Assembly: GCA_017472305.1 (NCBI GenBank)
Contig: JAFUQP010000038.1
Location: forward strand, 1-34,635
DNA: 34,635 nt
Source of the DNA: Clostridia bacterium
GTDB lineage: Bacteria > Bacillota > Clostridia > Oscillospirales > CAG-272
Reading direction: 5' to 3'
Each line of letters starts with the position of its first letter. The stretch's first letter is position 1. The position numbers and the translations under genes were made by a program. The notes under the pieces are model-generated. The model was not told where the DNA came from, made no database searches, and saw nothing but the letters and a program-made list of their open reading frames with translations. This document shows positions 22,614 to 29,602 of this stretch, in pieces.

Positions 22614-22952
22614 ATGGACTGCTTATTCTGTGCTATTATCAAGGGAGAAATCCCCTCGAAGAAGGTGTACGAGGACGACTCTTGCTACGCATTCCTCGAC
22701 ATAAATCCCCAAGCGCCCGTACACTGCCTCGTCGTGCCGAAGGAGCATATTGCATCGGTTGATGCGATAAATTCGGAGTCTGCCGACAAGGTAGCGGCAA
22801 TCTTCACCGCTATACCTAAAATTGCGGCATCGCTCGGGCTTACAAACGGATATCGCGTTGTCAGCAATATCGGCGAGGACGGCTGTCAGTCGGTAAAGCA
22901 CCTTCACTTCCACATTCTCGGCGGCAAAAAGCTCTCGGAGAATATGGCGTAA
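22614..22952 (+). CDS. HIT family protein, HinT-like nucleotide hydrolase
   Basis: A 112-aa histidine-triad protein, cytosolic, likely acting on nucleoside phosphoramidates or adenylates. The N-terminus CLFCAIIKGEIPSKKVYED is typical of HinT, followed by FLDINPQAPVHCLVVPKEH. The catalytic triad is HLHFHILGG near residues 96-104. AAAGG precedes the ATG. It is monocistronic, with its own promoter and a terminator. Confidence 0.94.
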   Translation: MDCLFCAIIKGEIPSKKVYEDDSCYAFLDINPQAPVHCLVVPKEHIASVDAINSESADKVAAIFTAIPKIAASLGLTNGYRVVSNIGEDGCQSVKHLHFHILGGKKLSENMA

Positions 22953-22958
22953 AAACAA

Positions 22959-23017
22959 AAGCGAGTCACACCGCAATCGCTACTTCACAGGGCGCGGCAA
23001 GACTCGCTTAATTTTTT
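22959..23017. terminator. Terminator between the HIT gene and the facing membrane-protein gene
   Basis: The stem AAGCGAGTC (22959-22967) with GACTCGCTT (23001-23009) has a loop of about 33 nt and is followed by AATTTTTT on the plus strand. On the minus strand TTGTTTTTAC follows, so it could work both ways. Confidence 0.75.
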
Positions 23018-23052
23018 AGCCATAGCAGAATAAAAGTAAAAGGGTTCTTTGA

Positions 23053-23379
23053 TTACAGCAGCACGAAGAACGCAACGGCGCTTACCGCTACTTCTAATAT
23101 AAGAACCAATAGCAGAATTTTCGCCGTCAAGGATATCGCGGCACTGTCAGAGGAAACGGATATGCCTGCAAAAAGCAGAGCAAACGCCGTTGAAACCGCC
23201 TGCACGACAAGTCCCACTCCCATAAAAATAGTGAACACGAGCGCCCCCGCAATTGCGGTTGCCGCCTCCTCGGAATCAGGGATAGCCGAAATGTTAAACA
23301 TAAACGATACAGCCATAACGCAGCCAAGCGTTGCTATGACACTAAAGACAATCGAGGTTATAAGTGTTCCCTTTTTCAT
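23053..23379 (-). CDS. Small multi-pass membrane protein, unknown
   Basis: A 108-aa protein, mostly hydrophobic, with about three to four segments (near 5-30, 40-60, 60-75 and 85-108). It has small-residue-rich helices (GVGLVVQAVSTAFALLFAG) and no charged motif. I do not recognise the family. The ATG at 23379 has AGGAG upstream; a frame from 23427 would begin inside the promoter. It has its own strong promoter. Confidence 0.75.
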   Translation of the reverse strand: MKKGTLITSIVFSVIATLGCVMAVSFMFNISAIPDSEEAATAIAGALVFTIFMGVGLVVQAVSTAFALLFAGISVSSDSAAISLTAKILLLVLILEVAVSAVAFFVLL

Positions 23380-23398
23380 AAAAACTCCTTTTTTCTTT

Positions 23399-23427
23399 AT
23401 TTTACCATAACGTATTAAGTTTGTCAA
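23399..23427 (-). promoter_or_regulatory. Sigma-A promoter of the small membrane protein
   Basis: On the minus strand, a perfect TTGACA (23427-23422), a 17-bp spacer and TAAAAT (23404-23399). Confidence 0.86.
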
Positions 23428-23433
23428 GAAAAC

Positions 23434-23472
23434 ACGAAAAAAGCAAAAAGCAGGGCGATTGCCCTGCTTTTT
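23434..23472 (-). terminator. Terminator of rplS
   Basis: The stem AAAAAGCAGGGC (23445-23456) with GCCCTGCTTTTT (23461-23472) has a 4-nt loop and is followed on the minus strand by GCTTTTTTCG. It overlaps the region just upstream of the next minus-strand promoter. Confidence 0.9.
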
Positions 23473-23483
23473 GCTCGGAAGGA

Positions 23484-23825
23484 TTAAACCTTTTCCTTAA
23501 CCTTAGCTGCCTTACCAACTCTGGAACGAAGATAGTAGAGCTTAGCGCGGCGAACCTTCGCCTCACGGAATACTACAATCTTGTCAACGTTGGGAGAATG
23601 AAGGGGGAAGGTCTTCTCAACGCCTACGCCGTAAGAAACGCGTCTTACAGTGAAGGTCTCGGAGATTCCGCCGCCGTGCTTAGCGATAACGGTACCCTCG
23701 AACATCTGAATTCTTTCCTTCTCACCCTCGACGATCTTAACGTAAACCTTTACGCTGTCGCCGATGCCGAACTTGGGAACTTCGGTCTTAAGCTGCTCAC
23801 TTACAAAAGCCTGGATCTTTTCCAT
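23484..23825 (-). CDS. rplS: 50S ribosomal protein L19
   Basis: Ribosomal protein at the 30S-50S interface, 113 aa, normal length. Signatures are [55 protein letters not shown] and [28 protein letters not shown] lies 6 nt before the ATG. It is transcribed alone behind a structured leader, which suggests feedback control. Confidence 0.98.
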   Translation of the reverse strand: MEKIQAFVSEQLKTEVPKFGIGDSVKVYVKIVEGEKERIQMFEGTVIAKHGGGISETFTVRRVSYGVGVEKTFPLHSPNVDKIVVFREAKVRRAKLYYLRSRVGKAAKVKEKV

Positions 23826-23919
23826 TTTGGGCCTCCTTTATACTTCGGACGTTCGTACAGAGCATCGCAGAGGACCGTCCTGATAATACACCGGTATGCA
23901 AAATTGCATACGCACAGTT
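23826..23919 (-). promoter_or_regulatory. Structured rplS leader, likely L19 autoregulatory leader
   Basis: The leader RNA can form a hairpin GTATGCA/TGCATAC (23894-23911) and a second stem GGACG/CGTCC (23847-23851 and 23876-23880) enclosing CCTCTGC and CTGTACG. The second stem ends shortly before the ribosome binding site. Firmicutes carry an L19 leader at this place. The match is from memory and should be tested against the Rfam model. Confidence 0.55.
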
Positions 23920-23925
23920 GTAGAT

Positions 23926-23954
23926 ATTTTATCATAAGAATTCAAAAAAATCAA
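23926..23954 (-). promoter_or_regulatory. Sigma-A promoter of rplS
   Basis: On the minus strand, TTGATT (23954-23949), a 17-bp spacer and TAAAAT (23931-23926). Confidence 0.83.
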
Positions 23955-24034
23955 TAGGTTTTTAAAAAGTTTTCGGAAAAATGTTTGCTTTTTTAAAAAA
24001 ATATCCGAAAAGCGCGTATTTTTTATCTCGGGAC

Positions 24035-24063
24035 TTGAAATAGCCGTTAGAAAATGCTAAAAT
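24035..24063 (+). promoter_or_regulatory. Sigma-A promoter of the YfcE-type gene
   Basis: TTGAAA (24035-24040), a 17-bp spacer and TAAAAT (24058-24063). Confidence 0.83.
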
Positions 24064-24112
24064 AATATAAAAAACTCGGGCACTTGGCGCTCGGGAGAAA
24101 ACGGAGATAACT

Positions 24113-24658
24113 ATGAAGCTACTTATTGCATCTGATATACACGGCGACCTTGACAGTGCCGAGGCGGTGCTCTCGGCATACGAGAGAGAGGGGGCAGACA
24201 AGCTCTTACTTCTCGGTGACCTTCTCTATCACGGCCCGAGAAACGACCTTCCGACAACCTACAACCCGAAGGCTGTAATCGAGCTTTTGAATAATAATAA
24301 GGATAAAATTCTTGCGGTAAGGGGCAACTGCGACACCGAGGTCGACCAGATGGTGCTTACCTTCCCTATCCTCGCGGATTACGCCTATCTCTCTCTTGAC
24401 GGACTGTCGGTATTCGCAACTCACGGTCATCACCACAACACCGCAACGCCCCCTCCGCTCAGAAGGGGTGAGATACTTCTTCACGGACACACTCACGTGC
24501 TTTGCGCCACTCCGTTCGGTGACGGAAACTGGTATATCAACCCCGGCTCGGCGGCTCTCCCGAAGGAAGGCAACCCGAGAACCTACGCGGTATATGAGAA
24601 CAGAGCCTTTACCGTAAAGACACTTGACGGCGCGCTGGTTCTGAAAAAGGAGTTCTGA
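24113..24658 (+). CDS. yfcE: YfcE-family metallophosphodiesterase
   Basis: A 181-aa calcineurin-like phosphoesterase of the YfcE/MJ0936 group, cytosolic. The dimetal site is complete: D8 and H10 (SDIHGD), D36 (LLGDLLYHGP), N72 (RGNCD), H104 (THGHHH), and H126 and H128 (LHGHTH). PGSAALPKEGNPRTYA near the C-terminus is typical of YfcE. E. coli YfcE hydrolyses artificial phosphodiesters; the natural substrate is unclear. GGAG precedes the ATG. Confidence 0.92.
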   Translation: MKLLIASDIHGDLDSAEAVLSAYEREGADKLLLLGDLLYHGPRNDLPTTYNPKAVIELLNNNKDKILAVRGNCDTEVDQMVLTFPILADYAYLSLDGLSVFATHGHHHNTATPPPLRRGEILLHGHTHVLCATPFGDGNWYINPGSAALPKEGNPRTYAVYENRAFTVKTLDGALVLKKEF

Positions 24659-24681
24659 GTAGCATAGTCGAACACATACGC

Positions 24682-24809
24682 CCTACGGCGGAAATTTTCC
24701 GTGTCTTTCACCGCGGCTTCCCCTGCGAAGCCCACACCCGTAGGAGAATAACAGAGCAAAACAATAAGGCGCACCGACAAAGCAAGCCAAATAAATCTAT
24801 CAATCCCGA
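24682..24809. other. Structured untranslated element, possible small RNA or dispersed repeat
   Basis: Outer arms CCTACGG (24682-24688) and CCGTAGG (24738-24744) enclose two hairpins: CGGAAA/TTTCCG (24689-24701) and GGCTTC/GAAGCC (24715-24732). This gives a compact three-way layout. An A-rich unstructured stretch follows, and then a strong terminator. No protein frame fits. It could be a small RNA, a long 3' UTR of the YfcE gene or a palindromic repeat family. I cannot identify it. Confidence 0.45.
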
Positions 24810-24846
24810 GAAGCTGCTGCGGAAAACCCCGCAGAGCTTCTTTTTT
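24810..24846 (+). terminator. Rho-independent terminator
   Basis: The stem GAAGCTgCTGCGG with CCGCAGaGCTTC (24810-24822 and 24829-24840) ends in seven T counting its last base (24839-24846 region). It lies 150 bp past the YfcE-type gene and upstream of the transaminase gene. Confidence 0.88.
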
Positions 24847-24941
24847 ATATCAATAGAGAAATCCGGGCTTTGTTCATATAATGAAAATACCATTTTCCGG
24901 TTTTTCCAAAAAGTGGACTTTTTAACTGTGAGGAGCATTTT

Positions 24942-25781
24942 ATGAACGGACTTGCATATTATGACGGAGTATTTGGCAAAAGAGATGAAATCAGAATACC
25001 GCTATCAGACAGGGCAATCTTTTTCGGTGATGCGGTTTACGAGGCGGCGGTAGGCACGGAGCGTCGAATTTTTCTCTTAGAGGAGCATATTGAGAGATTT
25101 TATAATAATATAAAAAAGCTTCACATTCCCTTCACGCTTGAGGCTAATGAGCTTGAAGAGCTGCTCTACCGATGCGTTCGCAAGGCGGGCTTTTCAGAGT
25201 ATTTTCTGTATTTCCAGTGCTCGAGAAGATCCGACACAAGGCGGCACTCATACCTTTCGGCAGACGGCTGCCATTTTCTCGTTACAGTGGATTATTTTAC
25301 CGTTTCCCCTCCAACCCGTGACCTTAGGCTGATAAGTGCCGAGGACCTGCGGTACAGATATTGCGACATCAAAACGGTAAATCTTCTGCCGGCGGTTCTT
25401 GCATCGGGTAAGGCAGAGGAGTCAGGGTGTGACGAAGCTGTGCTCTACCGAGGCGAGTGGGTAACCGAATGCGCTCACTCAAATATTTCAATTCTGAAGG
25501 ACGGAAGAATATACAGCCATCCGACCGACAGCTTTATTCTGCCCGGAATTTCAAGGCGGCAGCTCTCTGTTGCGGCGCGGGAGCTTGGAATTCCGTTTGC
25601 CGAGGAGCGCTTCACCCTCTCCGACTGCTTCTCCGCCGACGAGATTTTCGTGACCAGCACCTCAAGGCTTTGCTCTGCCGCCTCGGAGCTTGACGGCATA
25701 AGAGTAGGCGGCAGAGGCGGCGATATCCGTGAGCAAATTCTTGATACAATCTATTCAAAATATATTCTTGAATGTCGGTGA
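24942..25781 (+). CDS. dat: Aminotransferase class IV, D-amino-acid transaminase-like
   Basis: PLP-dependent fold-type IV enzyme, 279 aa. The likely PLP lysine is K144 (DIKTVNLLPAVLASGKA), the glutamate lies in EAVLYRGEWVTECAHSNI, and the phosphate-binding block is FILPGISRRQL (198-208). R100 and H102 sit where D-amino-acid transaminase has its carboxylate-trap Arg/His, which favours Dat (making D-Glu or D-Ala for peptidoglycan) over branched-chain transaminases. GAGGAG precedes the ATG. TATAAT at 24877-24882 could be its -10, but no good -35 is seen. Confidence 0.82.
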   Translation: MNGLAYYDGVFGKRDEIRIPLSDRAIFFGDAVYEAAVGTERRIFLLEEHIERFYNNIKKLHIPFTLEANELEELLYRCVRKAGFSEYFLYFQCSRRSDTRRHSYLSADGCHFLVTVDYFTVSPPTRDLRLISAEDLRYRYCDIKTVNLLPAVLASGKAEESGCDEAVLYRGEWVTECAHSNISILKDGRIYSHPTDSFILPGISRRQLSVAARELGIPFAEERFTLSDCFSADEIFVTSTSRLCSAASELDGIRVGGRGGDIREQILDTIYSKYILECR

Positions 25782-25801
25782 AAACAAAGAGAACAATTAA
25801 T

Positions 25802-25819
25802 TTGACATTTTTTTCACAA
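25802..25819. promoter_or_regulatory. Rex-like operator upstream of the hydrogenase operon
   Basis: TTGACATTTTTTTCACAA compares with the Rex consensus TTGTGAA-N4-TTCACAA at 11 of 14 fixed positions, with a perfect right half. It lies 6 bp upstream of the -35. Rex senses the NADH/NAD ratio and controls fermentation genes in Clostridia. The assignment is an inference. Confidence 0.4.
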
Positions 25820-25825
25820 AATATA

Positions 25826-25854
25826 TTGCAATTCCTCCATAGCTGTGCTATAAT
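25826..25854 (+). promoter_or_regulatory. Sigma-A promoter of the hydrogenase operon
   Basis: TTGCAA (25826-25831), a 17-bp spacer and TATAAT (25849-25854). It is the only strong promoter found before ten tightly spaced genes. Confidence 0.83.
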
Positions 25855-25908
25855 TAATATTAATGTAATGTGCAGACACGCGCATTATCAAAACAGGAGG
25901 ATAAAATC

Positions 25909-26406
25909 ATGCTTAAAAAGCTTTCCACTATCCCTTTTACGGATACAGCGGAACAAAAGGCTGAGCTCGATGCGGTTGTCGCTAAATACGCAGGCGACCC
26001 CAGCCGTCTTATGGCTGCAATGCAGGACGCTCAGGGTATTTACGGCTACCTTCCCATCGAGGTGCAGAAGGTAATTGCTGACGGCGTTGGAGTACCGCTC
26101 GAGAAGGTATACGGCGTTGCCACCTTCTACGCTCAGTTCTCTCTTTCGCCCAAGGGCGAAAACCATGTTGCCGTATGTCTCGGCACTGCCTGCTACGTTA
26201 AGGGCTCAGGCGTAATTTATGACAAATTCCAGGAGCTTCTCGGTATCGGCGGCGACGAATGCACCGCTGACAGAAAGTTCTCTCTTACCGCTTCCCGCTG
26301 CATCGGTGCTTGCGGTCTTGCTCCCGTTCTCACCGTTAACGACGACGTTTACGGCAGACTTACCGCAAACGACGTTGAGGGCATTATTGCTAAGTACAAC
26401 AAGTAA
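25909..26406 (+). CDS. hydC: NuoE-like subunit of NAD-linked [FeFe]-hydrogenase
   Basis: A 165-aa thioredoxin-fold protein carrying one [2Fe-2S] cluster, ligated by C90, C95, C131 and C135 (VCLGTACYVKGS and SRCIGACGLAP). The N-terminal helical part (AMQDAQGIYGYLPIEVQKVI, VYGVATFYAQF) is typical of NuoE/HydC. It forms the small subunit of trimeric HydABC, which couples NADH and ferredoxin to H2. AGGAGG lies 8 nt before the ATG at 25909. It heads the operon, separated from hydB and hydA by six regulatory-type genes and a 2Fe-2S protein gene. Confidence 0.93.
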   Translation: MLKKLSTIPFTDTAEQKAELDAVVAKYAGDPSRLMAAMQDAQGIYGYLPIEVQKVIADGVGVPLEKVYGVATFYAQFSLSPKGENHVAVCLGTACYVKGSGVIYDKFQELLGIGGDECTADRKFSLTASRCIGACGLAPVLTVNDDVYGRLTANDVEGIIAKYNK

Positions 26407-26442
26407 TTGTTCCATCGCAAATCTTACCTTTGAGGGATTGCT

Positions 26443-26799
26443 ATGAAAATTTCCGAAATCGTGAAAATGCTCGACGCAAGAGTTCTGTGCTGCGAGGACA
26501 AAACCGACAGGGAGGTCGACTCCGCCTTTGGCTGTGACCTTATGAGCGACGTGCTTGCCTACGTAAACGACCAGGCAATGCTGCTCACGGGACTTGTCAA
26601 TCCGCAGGTTATCCGTACCGCGCTTATGCTTGATATGGTTTGTATCGTTTTCGTTCGCTCCAAGGAGCCGAGCAAGGAGATGATTGAGCTGGCGCGCGAG
26701 AACGGCATCGTTATGATGAGCACAAACAAAACTCTTTACACATCCTGCGGACTTCTCTACTCGGGAGGTCTTATAGGAACCGGCGAGGTGTGCAAATGA
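26443..26799 (+). CDS. Stand-alone DRTGG domain protein
   Basis: A 118-aa cytosolic protein made only of a DRTGG-like domain: FGCDLMSDVLAYV, then LLTGLVNPQVIRTALMLDM, IVFVRSKEPSKEMIELARE and GIVMMSTNKTLYTSCGLL. DRTGG domains occur with CBS domains, phosphotransacetylase and HPr-kinase-related proteins, and are thought to bind a ligand or help regulation. No catalytic residues are evident. The stop overlaps the next start (ATGA), so it is translationally coupled to the ATPase. A second DRTGG gene lies further down the operon. Confidence 0.8.
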   Translation: MKISEIVKMLDARVLCCEDKTDREVDSAFGCDLMSDVLAYVNDQAMLLTGLVNPQVIRTALMLDMVCIVFVRSKEPSKEMIELARENGIVMMSTNKTLYTSCGLLYSGGLIGTGEVCK

Positions 26800-27242
26800 G
26801 TGACAGATTAATTTTTCGTTTCGATGTTGAGGGAGATGATTTCACTTCTGCAGGTCAGGCATCGGTGCAGGTAAAAAAGAACCTTCGCCAGCTTGGAATT
26901 GACTCCGAGACCATAAGAAGAGTGTCTATCGCAATGTACGAGGGAGAAATTAACATGGTCATTCACGCCGGCGGCGGCGTTGCGGAGGTCGCAGTTTGCG
27001 AGGATTACATAGAGATTGTTCTCGAAGACACGGGTCCCGGCATAAAGGATATCGAGCAGGCTATGCAGGCAGGATATTCTACCGCCTCTGACACCGTTCG
27101 CTCTCTCGGCTTCGGTGCCGGTATGGGACTGCCTAATATGAAAAAGAACAGCGACTCTATGACTATAGACTCTACGCCCGGGGTCGGCACCCGTATCGTT
27201 ATGAAAATAATGTACGGAGGTAAGGCAAATGAAGGCGTATGA
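26796..27242 (+). CDS. GHKL ATPase, RsbW/anti-sigma-like
   Basis: A 148-aa protein consisting of one histidine-kinase-like ATPase domain. The N box is SIAMYEGEINMVIHA (E50, N53), the G1 box EDTGPGI and the G2 box GFGAGMGLPNM. No dimerisation or phosphoacceptor His domain is present, so it resembles SpoIIAB/RsbW-type serine kinases and anti-sigma factors more than a histidine kinase. The ATG at 26796 overlaps the DRTGG stop, and its own end overlaps the HydS-like gene by 14 bp. The partner protein is unknown. Confidence 0.85.
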   Translation: MSDRLIFRFDVEGDDFTSAGQASVQVKKNLRQLGIDSETIRRVSIAMYEGEINMVIHAGGGVAEVAVCEDYIEIVLEDTGPGIKDIEQAMQAGYSTASDTVRSLGFGAGMGLPNMKKNSDSMTIDSTPGVGTRIVMKIMYGGKANEGV

Positions 27243-28494
27243 GCACTCGGTTCTTCTTGACACGCAGAAATGCACCGGTTGTACAACCTGCCTCAGGCAC
27301 TGTCCGACAGAGGCGATAAGAATTAAGAACGGGCATGCCGTTATTGATTCAGAGCGTTGCATCGACTGCGGAGCCTGCATCAGATACTGCCCGAGCAAGG
27401 CAAAGAAGGCTGTATGCAGCAAGCTCTCCGATATGGACCGCTTCAAGTACAAAATTGCACTCCCTGCACCTACGCTGTACGGACAGTTTGACAATCTCGA
27501 CGACGTGGACCACGTTCTCTCGGGACTTAAGAAGATAGGCTTCGACGACGTTTACGAGGTATCCAAGGCTGCCGAGCTGGTTTCGGCATACACGAGGCTG
27601 TATTTACAGACCGAGGGTGTCAGAAAGCCCGCGATAAGCTCCGCCTGCCCCGTAATTCTGCGTCTTGTCGCACTGCGCTTCCCTTCCCTCTCGGAGCATA
27701 TAATTCACATGCTACCGCCTATGGAGATTGCCGCAAAGCACGCAAGAGAAAGAGCGCTGAAGGCTCACCCCGAGCTTTCGCCCGAGGATATCGGCGTATG
27801 CTTCATTTCTCCCTGCCCTGCAAAGGCAAGCTACGTCAAGGGCGGATTTGCGGGATATAAGAGCGCTATCGACGAGGTAGTATCTATCAGCGACATTTAT
27901 TTCCTGCTTATAAGCAAGATGAAAAAGGACGAGGAGCCTGAAATGCTCTCGGAGTCCGGACGCATCGGCATAGGCTGGGCGCGCTCAGGCGGCGAGGCTA
28001 CCGCAATATTCAACGAGGACTATCTCGCGGCTGACGGAATCGAAAACGTTATCCACGTGCTTGACCAAGTTGAAAACGGTAACATTCCCCCTCTTGAGTT
28101 TATCGAGCTTAACGCCTGCACGGGCGGCTGCGTTGGCGGTGTTCTCACTATGCAGAACCCATTCATCGCAAAGGCAATGCTTCAGTCGCTCAGAAGATAC
28201 CTGCCCGTATCGCAGAACTCGCTCCCAAAAGATACAGCGTACATTCCCGCAGAGTACCTCTTTGAGGACCTGCCGGAGTACAACCCCATATCCCGTCTTG
28301 GCAATACGATTGCCGAGTCTATGAGGATTATGGCGGATATTCATAATTTGAAGGAAACGCTCCCCGGCATTGACTGCGGCTCCTGCGGCGCACCTACCTG
28401 CAGAGCCTTCGCTGAGGACGTTGTAAAAAATCTTGCTTCAATCGACGACTGTCATCTTCTGAAGGTGTGGCCGAAGAAGGAAGCAAAGGATTAA
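27229..28494 (+). CDS. hydS: HydS-like putative sensory [FeFe]-hydrogenase
   Basis: A 421-aa iron-sulfur protein. Two 4Fe-4S sites occupy the N-terminus (C15/18/21/25 and C44/47/50/54). The hydrogenase domain keeps all four H-cluster cysteines: C140 (SSACP), C196 (SPCPAK), C297 and C301 (NACTGGCVGG). A139 replaces the proton-transfer cysteine of TSCCP, a change known in HydS-type sensory enzymes. The C-terminus carries a CGSCGAPTC Fe-S domain (C383, C386, C391, C408) and no PAS domain, like the group often called D. It probably senses H2 or redox state with little turnover. GGAGG precedes the ATG. Confidence 0.85.
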   Translation: MKAYEHSVLLDTQKCTGCTTCLRHCPTEAIRIKNGHAVIDSERCIDCGACIRYCPSKAKKAVCSKLSDMDRFKYKIALPAPTLYGQFDNLDDVDHVLSGLKKIGFDDVYEVSKAAELVSAYTRLYLQTEGVRKPAISSACPVILRLVALRFPSLSEHIIHMLPPMEIAAKHARERALKAHPELSPEDIGVCFISPCPAKASYVKGGFAGYKSAIDEVVSISDIYFLLISKMKKDEEPEMLSESGRIGIGWARSGGEATAIFNEDYLAADGIENVIHVLDQVENGNIPPLEFIELNACTGGCVGGVLTMQNPFIAKAMLQSLRRYLPVSQNSLPKDTAYIPAEYLFEDLPEYNPISRLGNTIAESMRIMADIHNLKETLPGIDCGSCGAPTCRAFAEDVVKNLASIDDCHLLKVWPKKEAKD

Positions 28495-28541
28495 GCTTCC
28501 GGCAAGGGGCAGCTGCTCCGTTTGCCGAGAAAGGCATAAAT

Positions 28542-28871
28542 ATGACGGTAGAACGCTTCGCAAACGAGTTTGGCTTTGATATTCTCTGTATGCCCGCTCC
28601 GGAAAAGGAGATTTCGGGTGCATATATCGGAGACCTGCTCAGCTGGGTAATGGGAAAGGCAGAGCAGTCAAACGTTTGGCTAACCATTATGTCTAATATT
28701 AATACGGTAGCAGTCGCAACTCTCGCGGATACGTCCTGTATTCTTCTGTGCGAGGGTGTGAGGGCAGACGGAGAGCTTCTCCGTACCGCGAGCGAAAAGG
28801 GAGTTAACATACTCTCTACCGACTTAACCTCGTTTGAGGCTGCCGTTAAGATAAAGGATGCGGTAAGGTGA
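28542..28871 (+). CDS. Second stand-alone DRTGG-like protein
   Basis: A 109-aa protein: FGFDILCMPAPEKEISGAYI, GDLLSWVMGKAEQSNVWL, then LADTSCILLCEGVRADGELL and GVNILSTDLTSFEAAVKI. The fold pattern matches the first DRTGG protein of the operon, with low identity. No enzymatic motif is seen. The start is ATG at 28542, with AGAAAGG upstream; the 47-bp gap after hydS is the widest in this part. The stop overlaps the GTG start of the PHP gene, so the two are coupled. Confidence 0.75.
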   Translation: MTVERFANEFGFDILCMPAPEKEISGAYIGDLLSWVMGKAEQSNVWLTIMSNINTVAVATLADTSCILLCEGVRADGELLRTASEKGVNILSTDLTSFEAAVKIKDAVR

Positions 28872-29599
28872 ACCGCTACTATTACGACCTGCATATTCAT
28901 TCCTGCCTTTCTCCCTGCGGTGACGAGGATAACACTCCAAACAACATAGCCGGTATGGCTTCGCTGTGCGGACTGAATATCGTTGCGCTCACCGACCACA
29001 ACACAACAAAAAATTGCCCCGCATTCTTTACCGCGGCAAGGCGGCACGGCATCATTCCCATTGCGGGAATGGAGCTAACCACCAGCGAGGATATCCACGT
29101 TGTCTGCCTTTTTGAGGAGCTTGACGATGCTATGGCATTCGGCGAGTTCGTTCAGACAAAGAGGGTTCTTATTAAGAACAGGGTTGAAATTTTCGGAGAG
29201 CAGACGGTGCTCGACGGAGAGGATAACCCGATAGGCACAGAGGAATATTTTCTGCCCAACGCAACCGAAATTTCCATAGAGGACGTCTCGGAGCACGTCA
29301 GAAAATATCGCGGTATCTGCTACCCTGCCCACATAGACCGTGATTCAAACGGCATCATTGCAATACTCGGTACTATCCCCGAGAACAGCGATTTCAGACT
29401 CTTTGAGCTTCGTGACAGCGAGCACAGGGCCGAGTATGCCGAAAAATACGGACTGTCGGAGAGTCAGTTTATAATATCTTCCGACGCGCACTATCTTACA
29501 AATATGCGGGACAAGGAGAATTACTTTGACATCGAGGACGAGCCTTACAGCTCAGCACACGTCAGAAAAGAGCTCTTTAAAATATTAAGGAGTATATAG
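28868..29599 (+). CDS. PHP-domain phosphoesterase
   Basis: A 243-aa metal-dependent PHP-family protein, cytosolic. Metal ligands are visible: H9 and H11 (DLHIHSCLSPCG), D43-H44 (ALTDHNT), E in AGMELTTSEDIHVV with its His, H in CYPAHIDRDSNG, and D/H in SSDAHYL. The set looks complete, so it is probably an active phosphatase or phosphodiesterase. In this operon it could remove phosphate placed by one of the GHKL proteins, which is inference. It starts with GTG at 28868, overlapping the previous stop (GTGA). Confidence 0.85.
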   Translation: MNRYYYDLHIHSCLSPCGDEDNTPNNIAGMASLCGLNIVALTDHNTTKNCPAFFTAARRHGIIPIAGMELTTSEDIHVVCLFEELDDAMAFGEFVQTKRVLIKNRVEIFGEQTVLDGEDNPIGTEEYFLPNATEISIEDVSEHVRKYRGICYPAHIDRDSNGIIAILGTIPENSDFRLFELRDSEHRAEYAEKYGLSESQFIISSDAHYLTNMRDKENYFDIEDEPYSSAHVRKELFKILRSI

Positions 29600-29602
29600 C
29601 TT

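Noticed and set aside
24680-24846. T-box riboswitch upstream of the transaminase gene
   Set aside because: CACCGCGG recalls part of the T-box, but the AGGGTGG motif and a specifier stem are missing.
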